Assembly (NCBI GenBank): GCA_005877365.1 | Contig: VBPP01000082.1 | Coordinates: 1 to 12,487 of the forward strand | Source: Nitrososphaerota archaeon | GTDB taxonomy: Archaea > Thermoproteota > Nitrososphaeria > Nitrososphaerales > Gagatemarchaeaceae | DNA: 12,487 nucleotides | Direction: 5' to 3' | Shown here: positions 7,366 through 12,487 of the stretch, one piece after another | Position numbering within the stretch: position 1 is the stretch's first letter | How the letters are laid out: the number at the start of each line of letters is the position of its first letter | The notes under the pieces: generated by a model | The model's input: the letters and a program-made list of their open reading frames with translations, nothing else | Database searches by the model: none | What the model was told of the DNA's origin: nothing | Position numbers and translations under genes: made by a program

Positions 7366-7455
7366 TTGAGGTTGAAGGAAAGCGGGCTCTTGTCCGGCTC
7401 ATTGAAGGGCATTGGCGCCGCGATTGCGAAGAAATTGGCGAGGGAGGTGACGTAA
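7366..7455 (+). pseudogene. Short-chain dehydrogenase/reductase N-terminal remnant
   Basis: A 29-codon reading frame starts with TTG just after a good GGGAGGTG ribosome-binding site (7356-7363) and ends at TAA. Its product contains GLLSGSLKGIGAAIAKKLARE, which matches the N-terminal NAD(P)-binding strand, the TGxxxGIG glycine motif and the first helix of short-chain dehydrogenases; the first threonine of the motif is serine here. A functional enzyme needs about 250 residues. Here the frame stops after the first helix, and the end of a minus-strand gene begins at 7483, so the rest is gone. The intact start signals and short length suggest recent deletion or insertion of this fragment. It could instead be translated as a micropeptide; I judge that less likely. 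Confidence 0.6.
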
Positions 7456-7482
7456 CCTGGGGGGAAACGGATGAGCTCGAAT

Positions 7483-7707
7483 TCATGGCGGAGAATCATC
7501 CGCGGCAAGATAGAGCCCACCCTGGCTATCGATCTTCGTCAGGGCGGTCTCGATATCGTCCGTCAGCTGAACTATTCCCTTCTCGACAGTCTTCTTCCAG
7601 AGGTCGATGTAAATCTGGAGAGCCTCCTTGATCTGGCCCGGCTTGTCCCGCTTCGCGTCTCCGAGCTCCTTCAGATACTCCTCGACGCTCTTGACCTTTG
7701 CCGACAA
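7483..7707 (-). CDS. Small helical protein, unknown function
   Basis: A 74-residue protein I do not recognise. Residues 5-60 read as two or three amphipathic helices rich in Lys, Glu and Asp (SVEEYLKELG, IKEALQIYIDLWKKTVEKG, DDIETALTKID), ending in a short flexible acidic tail. There are no cysteines or membrane segments, so it is probably cytoplasmic. The start is TTG, with no clear ribosome-binding site. The gene lies 20 bases after the stop of the decarboxylase-like gene, so it is probably the last gene of that operon. The coding call rests on its clean heptad-like helical pattern and operon position; the plus-strand reading of the same stretch is less protein-like. Confidence 0.6.
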   Translation of the reverse strand: MSAKVKSVEEYLKELGDAKRDKPGQIKEALQIYIDLWKKTVEKGIVQLTDDIETALTKIDSQGGLYLAADDSPP

Positions 7708-7727
7708 ACGTCGATAGTGAAGTTCGC

Positions 7728-8702
7728 CTAGCTATTATTTACGTTTGTGGGCTCGGTCGTCACCCTCGCCTCCCCCCCAACCCTGGATGGGTAGGCCCTG
7801 TAGCCGAGGCGGCTCACGCTCCTGACCACCCTCTCGATATGGCGCTCGGAGGTGTTGATGTACACCGTGGGCCCCGTCTGCATGGAGAAGAAGGCCTCAA
7901 GTCCATCGGTTCTCATCTCCCTGACCTTCCTGATTATCCTGATAGAGTCCTCCGACATCAGGAGCAACCTGTCGGCCCCTGTCATCGTGATCGCGTGTAG
8001 CTCAAGCGTATCCTGTTCTGTGAGCTCGCCAACTCTTTTCAGGTCGCCGCCGAGGATGGCCTTCTCCATCTCCTCGCATCTCTTCTGAGCTGAACGAATT
8101 CTGGCCTCGAAGAATGGTGAGGTCTCGACTTCCCTATGAGCATCCTCGGTTCTCACCTTCAAGGGGAGAGGGACGATTACCATTCTTAGGTCCATCGTCT
8201 TCTCGTCCGCGAACCGTGAGGCATAGGAGGAGTCGTCACTCTCCCCCGCGTAGAGGCGCGAGAACCCGCCGACCAACGACCTCGCCGCTGAGGCAGCGAA
8301 CAGTCTCGCGACCCGGGAGAGTTTCTCCAAGTCGGGTTCTCCGCCCACCACTCTTCTGTAACAGAGGAGTGTGAGTGCGGCCCCCGCCGATGAAGAGTAG
8401 CCAAGCCCTTTGGCGCTGAGTCTGGGGAGGTTTGTGCTATCTATCCTGAAACCTTCTTCCGTCATCCCTCCGGTGAGCCTTTCGATGACTGGGTCCAGTC
8501 TTCTTGTGGCCGACTCGCTGTATCTCCCCTCGATGTAGACTCCGTGCCTGCTCCAGGGGTCCGTCAGTGTAGCCTTCGTCGTCATCGAGGTTGTGTTTAC
8601 GGAGATACTGTCGTGGTAGGGGAGTCTGAGCTTCCAGTCTCTCAGCCCGTGATACTTCACGAGAGCCTGCATCGTCGTCGCCCTCGCCGTGTACCTTCTC
8701 AC
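7728..8702 (-). CDS. mvaD: Diphosphomevalonate decarboxylase-like GHMP enzyme
   Basis: A 324-residue GHMP-fold protein closest to mevalonate (di)phosphate decarboxylases. The N-terminus follows the family pattern: YTARAT then LVKYHGLRDWKLRLP, equivalent to IALIKYWGKRD.LNLP, giving K16, then the SISVNT strand. The ATP-binding glycine/serine loop is at 98-107 (KGLGYSSSAG). The decarboxylase ASAARSLVGGF block at 136-147 supplies R141. The C-terminal motif normally written MDAGPN reads MQTGPT (274-279), so the usual catalytic aspartate is Q275. The family acts in the mevalonate route to isopentenyl units for archaeal lipids. With K and R kept but D lost, the substrate (mevalonate, its 5-phosphate or 5-diphosphate) and even the decarboxylation step are uncertain. 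The GTG start overlaps the stop of the DUF371 gene (GTGA), with AGGTGA eight bases upstream. Confidence 0.82.
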   Translation of the reverse strand: MRRYTARATTMQALVKYHGLRDWKLRLPYHDSISVNTTSMTTKATLTDPWSRHGVYIEGRYSESATRRLDPVIERLTGGMTEEGFRIDSTNLPRLSAKGLGYSSSAGAALTLLCYRRVVGGEPDLEKLSRVARLFAASAARSLVGGFSRLYAGESDDSSYASRFADEKTMDLRMVIVPLPLKVRTEDAHREVETSPFFEARIRSAQKRCEEMEKAILGGDLKRVGELTEQDTLELHAITMTGADRLLLMSEDSIRIIRKVREMRTDGLEAFFSMQTGPTVYINTSERHIERVVRSVSRLGYRAYPSRVGGEARVTTEPTNVNNS

Positions 8703-9136
8703 GCGAAATTCACCTGAAGTGTCAGGAGGCCTCTCTCCCCCTCCCTCAGTCTATCGACGAGCGCCCTCGGTATATCCCTCGCGGCCGCCTCCGCGCGAAT
8801 CGCGAGTGTCCGAGGGCTGATGAACTGGCTCCTACGGATCACCATGTCCCTCCGATCGTCGAGCAGCAGCCCTCTGCTCCCGCGCGCAGTGAATTCGAAG
8901 TGCTCTCCTCCTACCCTTATTGTGAATGTCACCGAGACGCCCGCTGTCCTGAGAGCATCCTTGACCGCCGAGCTTAGGTCGCAAGCAGCCTTGTCGGCAG
9001 AGACACCAATCACGCAGTCGCCCCTCTGCGTCAGCTCTCGCTCCCTCGTCAACTCCATAGTGCTCGGATGTAGCGCCCTGACGAGAGGGTGTCCTTGAAA
9101 TACGATCACCTCGAGAAGTTTCGTCACGCGGATCAC
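8699..9136 (-). CDS. DUF371 family conserved archaeal protein
   Basis: A 145-residue protein matching the archaeal DUF371 family, which to my knowledge has no assigned function. The hallmark blocks are a GHP near the start (residues 15-17), ALHPSTMELT (21-30), and RGDCVIGVSADKAA (38-51). A second half with a RGSRGLLLDDRRDMVIRRS strand/turn pattern follows. A longer frame exists up to an ATG at 9175, but I choose the GTG at 9136. It overlaps the stop of the upstream zinc-ribbon gene as GTGA, and family members begin only a few residues before the GHP block. Its own stop overlaps the start of the decarboxylase-like gene in the same way. The double coupling suggests coordinated production of all three proteins. 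No membrane segment is seen, so it is probably soluble. Confidence 0.83.
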   Translation of the reverse strand: MIRVTKLLEVIVFQGHPLVRALHPSTMELTRERELTQRGDCVIGVSADKAACDLSSAVKDALRTAGVSVTFTIRVGGEHFEFTARGSRGLLLDDRRDMVIRRSQFISPRTLAIRAEAAARDIPRALVDRLREGERGLLTLQVNFA

Positions 9137-9405
9137 GCCTGATAAGGTGGCTGTCGGCCGCCGCAATGTCCACACCTCTCCGCCCCAAGAGCGACGAGGG
9201 TGCTGCAGAAGACGCAGAAGCGGTACCCCTCGGGTGGGGTGAGGGGTCCCTCGCTCTCCTTGAGAAAAGGGCTAAACAGCATCATCAACCCGCCGCCGAT
9301 GATCAAAGGGAAGCTCCACAAGTAGACTATGGGGAGCTCGAGCACGTAGAAGAGAACTCCTAGCACCACTGCGAACGCTCCTGCGACGAGGAGCTGCGAG
9401 CGCAT
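9133..9405 (-). CDS. Membrane-anchored zinc-ribbon protein
   Basis: A 90-residue protein with two hydrophobic segments (about residues 5-22 and 26-46) forming a membrane hairpin, then a linker and a C-terminal zinc ribbon with C64-x2-C67 and C78-x2-C81. Similar small proteins are widespread in archaea, usually without known function; the ribbon may bind protein or nucleic-acid partners at the cytoplasmic face. The start ATG lies 27 bp from a TATA box at 9429-9435, which would make the mRNA nearly leaderless. A GAGG at 9414-9417 could act as a ribosome-binding site if transcription starts further upstream. The stop overlaps the GTG of the DUF371 gene. Confidence 0.78.
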   Translation of the reverse strand: MRSQLLVAGAFAVVLGVLFYVLELPIVYLWSFPLIIGGGLMMLFSPFLKESEGPLTPPEGYRFCVFCSTLVALGAERCGHCGGRQPPYQA

Positions 9406-9428
9406 ACCATCTTCCTCTTGGCAATCCC

Positions 9429-9435
9429 TTTATAG
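9429..9435. promoter_or_regulatory. Shared TATA element between divergent genes
   Basis: TTTATAG on the plus strand reads CTATAAA on the minus strand. Its centre is about 27 bp from the minus-strand ATG at 9405 and about 36 bp from the plus-strand ATG at 9468. It could serve both directions. A weaker ATACG-type element near 9441 is better spaced for the plus-strand gene. Confidence 0.5.
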
Positions 9436-9467
9436 TTTCGATACGCCGCGCGAATTGAGCCCTCTGG

Positions 9468-9707
9468 ATGACTACGGAGTACGAGCAGCTTCTCGCCAAG
9501 ATGGTTGATGAAAAGAAGGCGAGACTAAGCCAATTGACGGGAAGGCATGGTGGAGCGAAGGAGATTGCGAACCTTACCTCCGACATCAGGTTCCTCGAGG
9601 TGGAGCTTGAGCGATATCAGCAGAGTATGTCCCTCTTTCGGACTAAGGGAGTCCCGAAGGTCGGGCGGTGGGGGAAGGCGGAGAAAGAGACGGCCTCTGA
9701 GCGCTAG
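9468..9707 (+). CDS. Small hydrophilic coiled-coil protein, unknown function
   Basis: A 79-residue, highly charged protein I do not recognise. Residues 3-24 and 31-55 form two helices with heptad-like hydrophobic spacing (YEQLLAKMV, IRFLEVELERY), linked by a GRHGGAKE turn; the C-terminal 20 residues are basic and probably disordered. It has no cysteine, signal or membrane segment. This is consistent with a small dimeric or nucleic-acid-associated cytoplasmic protein, but that is only inference. It starts with ATG downstream of a TATA-like element and is followed by a T-rich stretch, so it looks like an independent single-gene unit, divergent from the zinc-ribbon operon and convergent with the thermosome gene. 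Confidence 0.65.
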   Translation: MTTEYEQLLAKMVDEKKARLSQLTGRHGGAKEIANLTSDIRFLEVELERYQQSMSLFRTKGVPKVGRWGKAEKETASER

Positions 9708-9724
9708 TTGTAGTTCTTTCTTTC
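9708..9724 (+). terminator. T-rich terminator after the 79-residue gene
   Basis: Immediately after the TAG stop, the plus strand carries a pyrimidine-rich run with clustered Ts (TTCTTTCTTTCT at 9713-9724). Archaeal RNA polymerase terminates at such T tracts without needing a hairpin. Confidence 0.4.
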
Positions 9725-9860
9725 TGACGAGTCCGAGTGAAGAAGTCTTCGAGTCGAAACGGGTCGCGATCCAAATTGACCGGTTGCGAGCCTAGCCTGC
9801 GAGATGATGTAGTCGGGGTTTTCGGAAATTGGTCCGCACGAACTTACCTTGTGAGAACTT

Positions 9861-11525
9861 CTAGTCCATCGGCGGCATGCCGCCGCCCATCCCGCCCATC
9901 CCGCCCATCCCTCCGCCACCCGGCGGACCCGAAGGGGTCCTCATCTTGCTCGCTGCTATGACGTCGTCGATGCGAAGGATCATCGAGGCGGCTTCCGTTG
10001 CCGACTTTATGATTTGTAGCTTGACTGCTAGTGGCTCGACGACCGACTTGCTGTACATGTCGGCTATCTTTCCGTTCATGGCGTCGACCCCGGCCCACTT
10101 TCCTGCCTTCCCATGCTTCGCCCTCAGGTCAACCTGTGTGTCGATTGGGTCCATCCCCGCGTTCTCTGCGAGTGTAAGAGGTATCACCTCTATCGCGTCG
10201 GCAAACTTCATTGCTGCCAACTGCTCCCTTCCGCTGAGCTTCTGGGCCCACTCTCTGAGCTGGTAGGCCACCTCTGCTTCAGGCGCACCTCCACCTGCGA
10301 CTATCGCGGGCATCTCCACGACATCCTTGGTCACCATCAGGGCGTCGTGCAGAGCCCTTTCAGCTTCGTCGACTATCCTCTGGGTTCCTCCCCTCACAAG
10401 TATCGTGACAGCCTTCGGGTTCTTGCATCCTTCTATGAAGACCCACTTGTCCTCCTCGAGCTTCCTCTCCTCTACCAGCTTCGCATAACCGAGGTCCTTC
10501 GACGATAGGTCGTCCAGGTTCGTCACCATTCTAGCCCCTGTTGCCTTCGCGAGCTTTGACATATCGCTCTCCTTCACTCTCCTGACGGTCAGGACACCGT
10601 TTTTCGCGAGGAAATGCTGGGCGAGGTCGTCGATCCCCTTCTGACAGATGAGGACGTTCGCACCCGACTCTTTTACCTTCTCGACCATCCCCTTCAAGAT
10701 GTTGTTCTCCTCATCCATGAACTTCTGCATCTGCTCAGGGTCGCTTATCCTGATTTCTGCGCTGAATTCCGTCTTTTCGATTTCGAGTGGTGAGTTAATC
10801 AGGGCGATCTTCGCTTCATCGACACGCTTCGGCATCCCCGAGTGAACCACTTCCTTGTCCAGGACCATCCCCTTGATGAGCTGGGTGTTCAGGAGGGAGC
10901 CTCCCGGCTTCTTCTCCACCTTGATATTATCGATGTCGGCCTTGTACCCCTTGTCTGCCTTCTCTGCGACCTGGAGGACCGCATCAACCACGATCCCCGC
11001 CAGATATGGTGCCTCTTCAGAGACAAGCTTCGTCATCATGCTCGTGGTGGCAATCTTGAGTAGGTCGGACCTGCCGGTCGGGTCTACCTTCTCCGCCATC
11101 TTCTCAAGGATATCCTGCGCCTTTTCTACGGCTCTAGTGTAGCCATCAACAATGATTATCGGGTGCACGTCCTTGTCAATCAACTCCTCCGCCCTCTCCA
11201 GGAGTGCGCCCGCGAGCACCACAGCTGATGTGGTTCCGTCGCCAACCTCGTTGTCTGTGGCCTTGCTGATCTCGACCATCATCTTCGCCGCGGGATGCTG
11301 GACATCGATTTCCTTCAGCATCGTCGCCCCGTCGTTGGTAATCGTTACGTCCCCCATCGAGTCGACGAGCATCTTGTCCATCCCCCTCGGCCCGAGCGAT
11401 GTCCGGACTATCTCAGCGATCAGCTTCGCGGCGGTGAGATTGTTCCTCTGGGCGTCCTTCCCCTTCGACTCTCCCGTTCCTTCCTTGAGAATCAGGACGG
11501 GCTGCCCAGCAAGACTAGAAGCCAA
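9861..11525 (-). CDS. ths: Thermosome subunit (group II chaperonin)
   Basis: An ATP-dependent cytosolic chaperonin subunit of 554 residues, full length for the family. It forms double-ring particles that fold other proteins. Visible features are RTSLGPRGMDKM at 41-52, NDGATML at 64-70, and the nucleotide-binding GDGTTS at 95-100 with catalytic aspartates nearby. Next comes the apical domain with helical protrusion (about 210-370), then VAGGGAPEAEVA and GVDAMNGKIADM in the equatorial C-half. It ends in a flexible Gly-Met tail (GGMGGMGGMGGGM) ending PPMD. The start is TTG at 11525, chosen because MASSLAGQPVLILKEG is the usual archaeal N-terminus and a TATA box lies about 24 bp upstream, implying a leaderless message. 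It is a single gene, divergent from the aquaporin gene. Archaea often encode several paralogues, so alpha/beta assignment is not possible here. Confidence 0.97.
   Translation of the reverse strand: MASSLAGQPVLILKEGTGESKGKDAQRNNLTAAKLIAEIVRTSLGPRGMDKMLVDSMGDVTITNDGATMLKEIDVQHPAAKMMVEISKATDNEVGDGTTSAVVLAGALLERAEELIDKDVHPIIIVDGYTRAVEKAQDILEKMAEKVDPTGRSDLLKIATTSMMTKLVSEEAPYLAGIVVDAVLQVAEKADKGYKADIDNIKVEKKPGGSLLNTQLIKGMVLDKEVVHSGMPKRVDEAKIALINSPLEIEKTEFSAEIRISDPEQMQKFMDEENNILKGMVEKVKESGANVLICQKGIDDLAQHFLAKNGVLTVRRVKESDMSKLAKATGARMVTNLDDLSSKDLGYAKLVEERKLEEDKWVFIEGCKNPKAVTILVRGGTQRIVDEAERALHDALMVTKDVVEMPAIVAGGGAPEAEVAYQLREWAQKLSGREQLAAMKFADAIEVIPLTLAENAGMDPIDTQVDLRAKHGKAGKWAGVDAMNGKIADMYSKSVVEPLAVKLQIIKSATEAASMILRIDDVIAASKMRTPSGPPGGGGMGGMGGMGGGMPPMD
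9885..9911. repeat. Three 9-bp repeats encoding the GGM tail
   Basis: GCCCATCCC occurs three times in perfect tandem; on the coding (minus) strand it specifies Gly-Gly-Met units of the thermosome C-terminus. Such a tract is prone to copy-number change by slippage. Confidence 0.85.
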
Positions 11526-11544
11526 ACTTATGATATCGCCGTCA

Positions 11545-11554
11545 GGTATACAAC
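11545..11554 (-). promoter_or_regulatory. TATA box for the thermosome gene
   Basis: The minus strand reads GTTGTATACC, with its centre about 24 bp from the TTG at 11525, predicting a leaderless transcript. A purine-rich AAGAA just upstream could be the BRE. Confidence 0.5.
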
Positions 11555-11608
11555 TTCTTGTTGTTATTAAGGATTTTCCGCCCCGACTTTTCTATCTCGC
11601 AGCCAAGA

Positions 11609-11626
11609 CAAGAAGAGCTCTTCTTG
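11609..11626. promoter_or_regulatory. Perfect 18-bp palindrome, candidate operator
   Basis: CAAGAAGAGCTCTTCTTG equals its own reverse complement. It sits about 68 bp upstream of the thermosome TATA box and 76 bp upstream of the aquaporin TATA box, near the middle of the divergent intergenic region. The position and symmetry fit a dimeric regulator site. No T tract follows, so a terminator is less likely. Function is inference. Confidence 0.4.
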
Positions 11627-11690
11627 ACTAACTCTCTCCGCATTCTCTCCCCTAGTGAAGCCGCTCGGCGGCTGCAACGCTACGAATTCG

Positions 11691-11698
11691 TTAAATAA
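11691..11698 (+). promoter_or_regulatory. TATA box for the aquaporin gene
   Basis: TTAAATAA is centred about 24 bp before the TTG at 11718, the same spacing as the thermosome promoter. It argues for a leaderless message starting at that TTG rather than at the upstream GTG at 11655. Confidence 0.55.
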
Positions 11699-11717
11699 TC
11701 CTCGCCCGATTTGCTCC

Positions 11718-12440
11718 TTGGGTGCAGACTCGCTGGAGCGACCCCTTTCAGCCTCCATCCTGGCGGAAGCCTACGGTACTTTCGTCCTGACTCTCCTGGG
11801 TCCGATGTCGATAACTGTCGTTAACAACCCGGGCCTCTTTCCGCTCGGCCCCTCCCTCGGTCTGGGTTTCATCGGGCTCGCTTTCGGACTTGCGCTGCTC
11901 ATCGGAATTGCGAGCGTCGCTCAGGTCTCGGGCGCTCACTTCAACCCCGCGGCCACGATTGCGCTCGCCTATTCTGGCAGGTTTCCAAAGAATAGGGTCG
12001 CCCCCTATGTCGTTGCACAACTTGTCGGAGCCGGTCTGGCGGGTTTCGCTCAGCTCGCGATGGTGGGCGTCGCGGCGGGGAGCGCCTCGGACCTCGGGAC
12101 GACGATGCCAAACTTCGCCCTCCCACTCCCCTTCTTCGCGGCCTTGCTCGGAGAGATCATCGGCACCTTCATACTTGTGATGACCATCATGGGCTCGACC
12201 GCTCAATCTTCCACTCTCCACTGGGGGTCGTCAGCCATAGGCCTCTCCTTAGCCCCCATCATCTGGGCTATCGGCGGCGTCTCCGGGGCCTCCCTCAACC
12301 CGGCGAGGACCTTCGGGCCATCTCTCGCTTCACTGGTCTTCGACGCGAATGTCTTCAACACCTACTGGATTTATCTGGTGGGGCCGATTCTCGGAGGCCT
12401 TCTGGCGGCGGAGATATATAGACGGATGGAGGCGCGGTGA
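11718..12440 (+). CDS. aqpM: Aquaporin (AqpM-like MIP channel)
   Basis: A six-helix major intrinsic protein of 240 residues. Both half-helix motifs are intact: NPA at 76-78 in SGAHFNPAAT and NPA at 194-196 in SGASLNPARTFGP, with the selectivity-filter arginine R197. The helix-5 filter position, histidine in water-specific channels and glycine in glycerol channels, is I182. Methanothermobacter AqpM has isoleucine at the same spacing from the arginine, so a channel for water and possibly small uncharged solutes or gases is likely. The frame is open back to a GTG at 11655, but those residues show no family likeness and would lie upstream of the predicted transcript start. I therefore use TTG 11718, 24 bp after a TATA box. 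The stop overlaps a GTG that may start the next gene. Confidence 0.9.
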   Translation: MGADSLERPLSASILAEAYGTFVLTLLGPMSITVVNNPGLFPLGPSLGLGFIGLAFGLALLIGIASVAQVSGAHFNPAATIALAYSGRFPKNRVAPYVVAQLVGAGLAGFAQLAMVGVAAGSASDLGTTMPNFALPLPFFAALLGEIIGTFILVMTIMGSTAQSSTLHWGSSAIGLSLAPIIWAIGGVSGASLNPARTFGPSLASLVFDANVFNTYWIYLVGPILGGLLAAEIYRRMEAR

Positions 12441-12445
12441 CACCG

Positions 12446-12487
12446 ATGGCGAAGCTGGTCCAGTTCAGGCTCTCTCGCGAGGAAGCG
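12446..12487 (+). CDS. Start of a downstream gene (3' partial)
   Basis: An open frame begins at ATG 12446, five bases after the aquaporin stop, and runs off the window after 14 codons (MAKLVQFRLSREEA). An in-frame GTG at 12437 overlaps the aquaporin stop (GTGA), the coupling style used elsewhere in this window, and could be the true start. It is too short to assign; cotranscription with the aquaporin gene is likely. Confidence 0.45.
   Translation, partial: MAKLVQFRLSREEA

Larger units (their letters stand above)
7223..7482. other. Intergenic region with promoter and gene remnant
   Basis: This 260-bp gap on the minus strand lies between the small helical-protein gene and the rhomboid start. 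It holds the rhomboid TATA box, the possible upstream coding extension of rhomboid (7223-7279), and on the plus strand the dehydrogenase remnant. I see no structured RNA. Confidence 0.6.

Noticed and set aside
9137..9175. Longer DUF371 frame starting at ATG 9175
   Set aside because: It would overlap the zinc-ribbon gene by 43 bp and add residues that the family lacks; the GTG at 9136 gives the coupled overlap seen at the next junction.
9708..9860. Possible tRNA or C/D-box RNA between the 79-residue gene and the thermosome (GATGATGT near 9805, CTGA near 9724)
   Set aside because: The boxes are too far apart and in the wrong order, and no cloverleaf or consistent stem forms on either strand.
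9925..9940. GGACCC-gaag-GGGTCC inverted repeat inside the thermosome 3' end
   Set aside because: It lies within conserved coding sequence (Gly-Pro-rich linker) and is short enough to arise by chance in GC-rich DNA.
11655..11717. Upstream GTG start for the aquaporin
   Set aside because: It lies before the TATA box, and the added residues are not hydrophobic or family-like.
1..12487. Insertion sequence, prophage, toxin-antitoxin or defence island
   Set aside because: No transposase, integrase, nuclease, restriction or toxin motif was found on either strand; recognisable genes are metabolic, envelope or chaperone genes.

Overview
The window is archaeal, and most resembles Nitrososphaeria/Thaumarchaeota or a close TACK relative; the lineage call is inference. 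The evidence is a group II chaperonin (thermosome) with a GGM-rich tail, a DUF371 protein, a GHMP-family enzyme of the mevalonate-pathway decarboxylase type, an AqpM-like aquaporin, FN3-repeat surface proteins of the kind common in Nitrososphaeria, TATA boxes 24-30 nt upstream of start codons (little or no leader), and many GTG/TTG starts. No rRNA, tRNA, CRISPR array, insertion sequence or phage gene was seen.

Layout. Positions 1-2288 (+) hold the 3' part of a large secreted protein built from tandem 99-residue fibronectin type III repeats, followed by a beta-rich C-terminal region of about 300 residues. Positions 2428-2922 (+) hold a small exported protein with eight cysteines. Positions 2983-5502 (+) are a two-gene transsulfuration operon: cystathionine beta-synthase with C-terminal CBS domains, then a PLP-dependent cystathionine gamma-lyase/synthase. 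Positions 5551-6060 (+) encode a HEAT-repeat protein. It converges on a two-gene unit on the minus strand, rhomboid protease then SAM-dependent methyltransferase (7222 down to 6063).

The stretch 7223-7482 holds the rhomboid promoter and, on the plus strand, a short remnant of a short-chain dehydrogenase. Positions 9405 down to 7483 (minus) form a tightly coupled cluster: membrane zinc-ribbon protein, DUF371 protein, mevalonate-decarboxylase-like protein and a small helical protein. The first three are joined by GTGA stop/start overlaps. A divergent 79-residue hydrophilic protein lies at 9468-9707 (+). The thermosome gene (11525 down to 9861, minus) and an aquaporin gene (11718-12440, +) are divergent, and a perfect 18-bp palindrome sits between their promoters. 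A further gene starts at the right edge.

How the genes work together. The transsulfuration pair would convert homocysteine plus serine to cysteine. The GHMP enzyme points to isoprenoid (archaeal lipid) precursor synthesis, but the residue at the usual catalytic aspartate position is glutamine, so its exact reaction is open. The rest are housekeeping or envelope genes. I see no defence system, mobile element or clearly new multi-gene machine. The best leads are the glutamine-substituted decarboxylase homologue with its coupled DUF371 partner, the dehydrogenase remnant, the unusual rhomboid start, and the palindrome.
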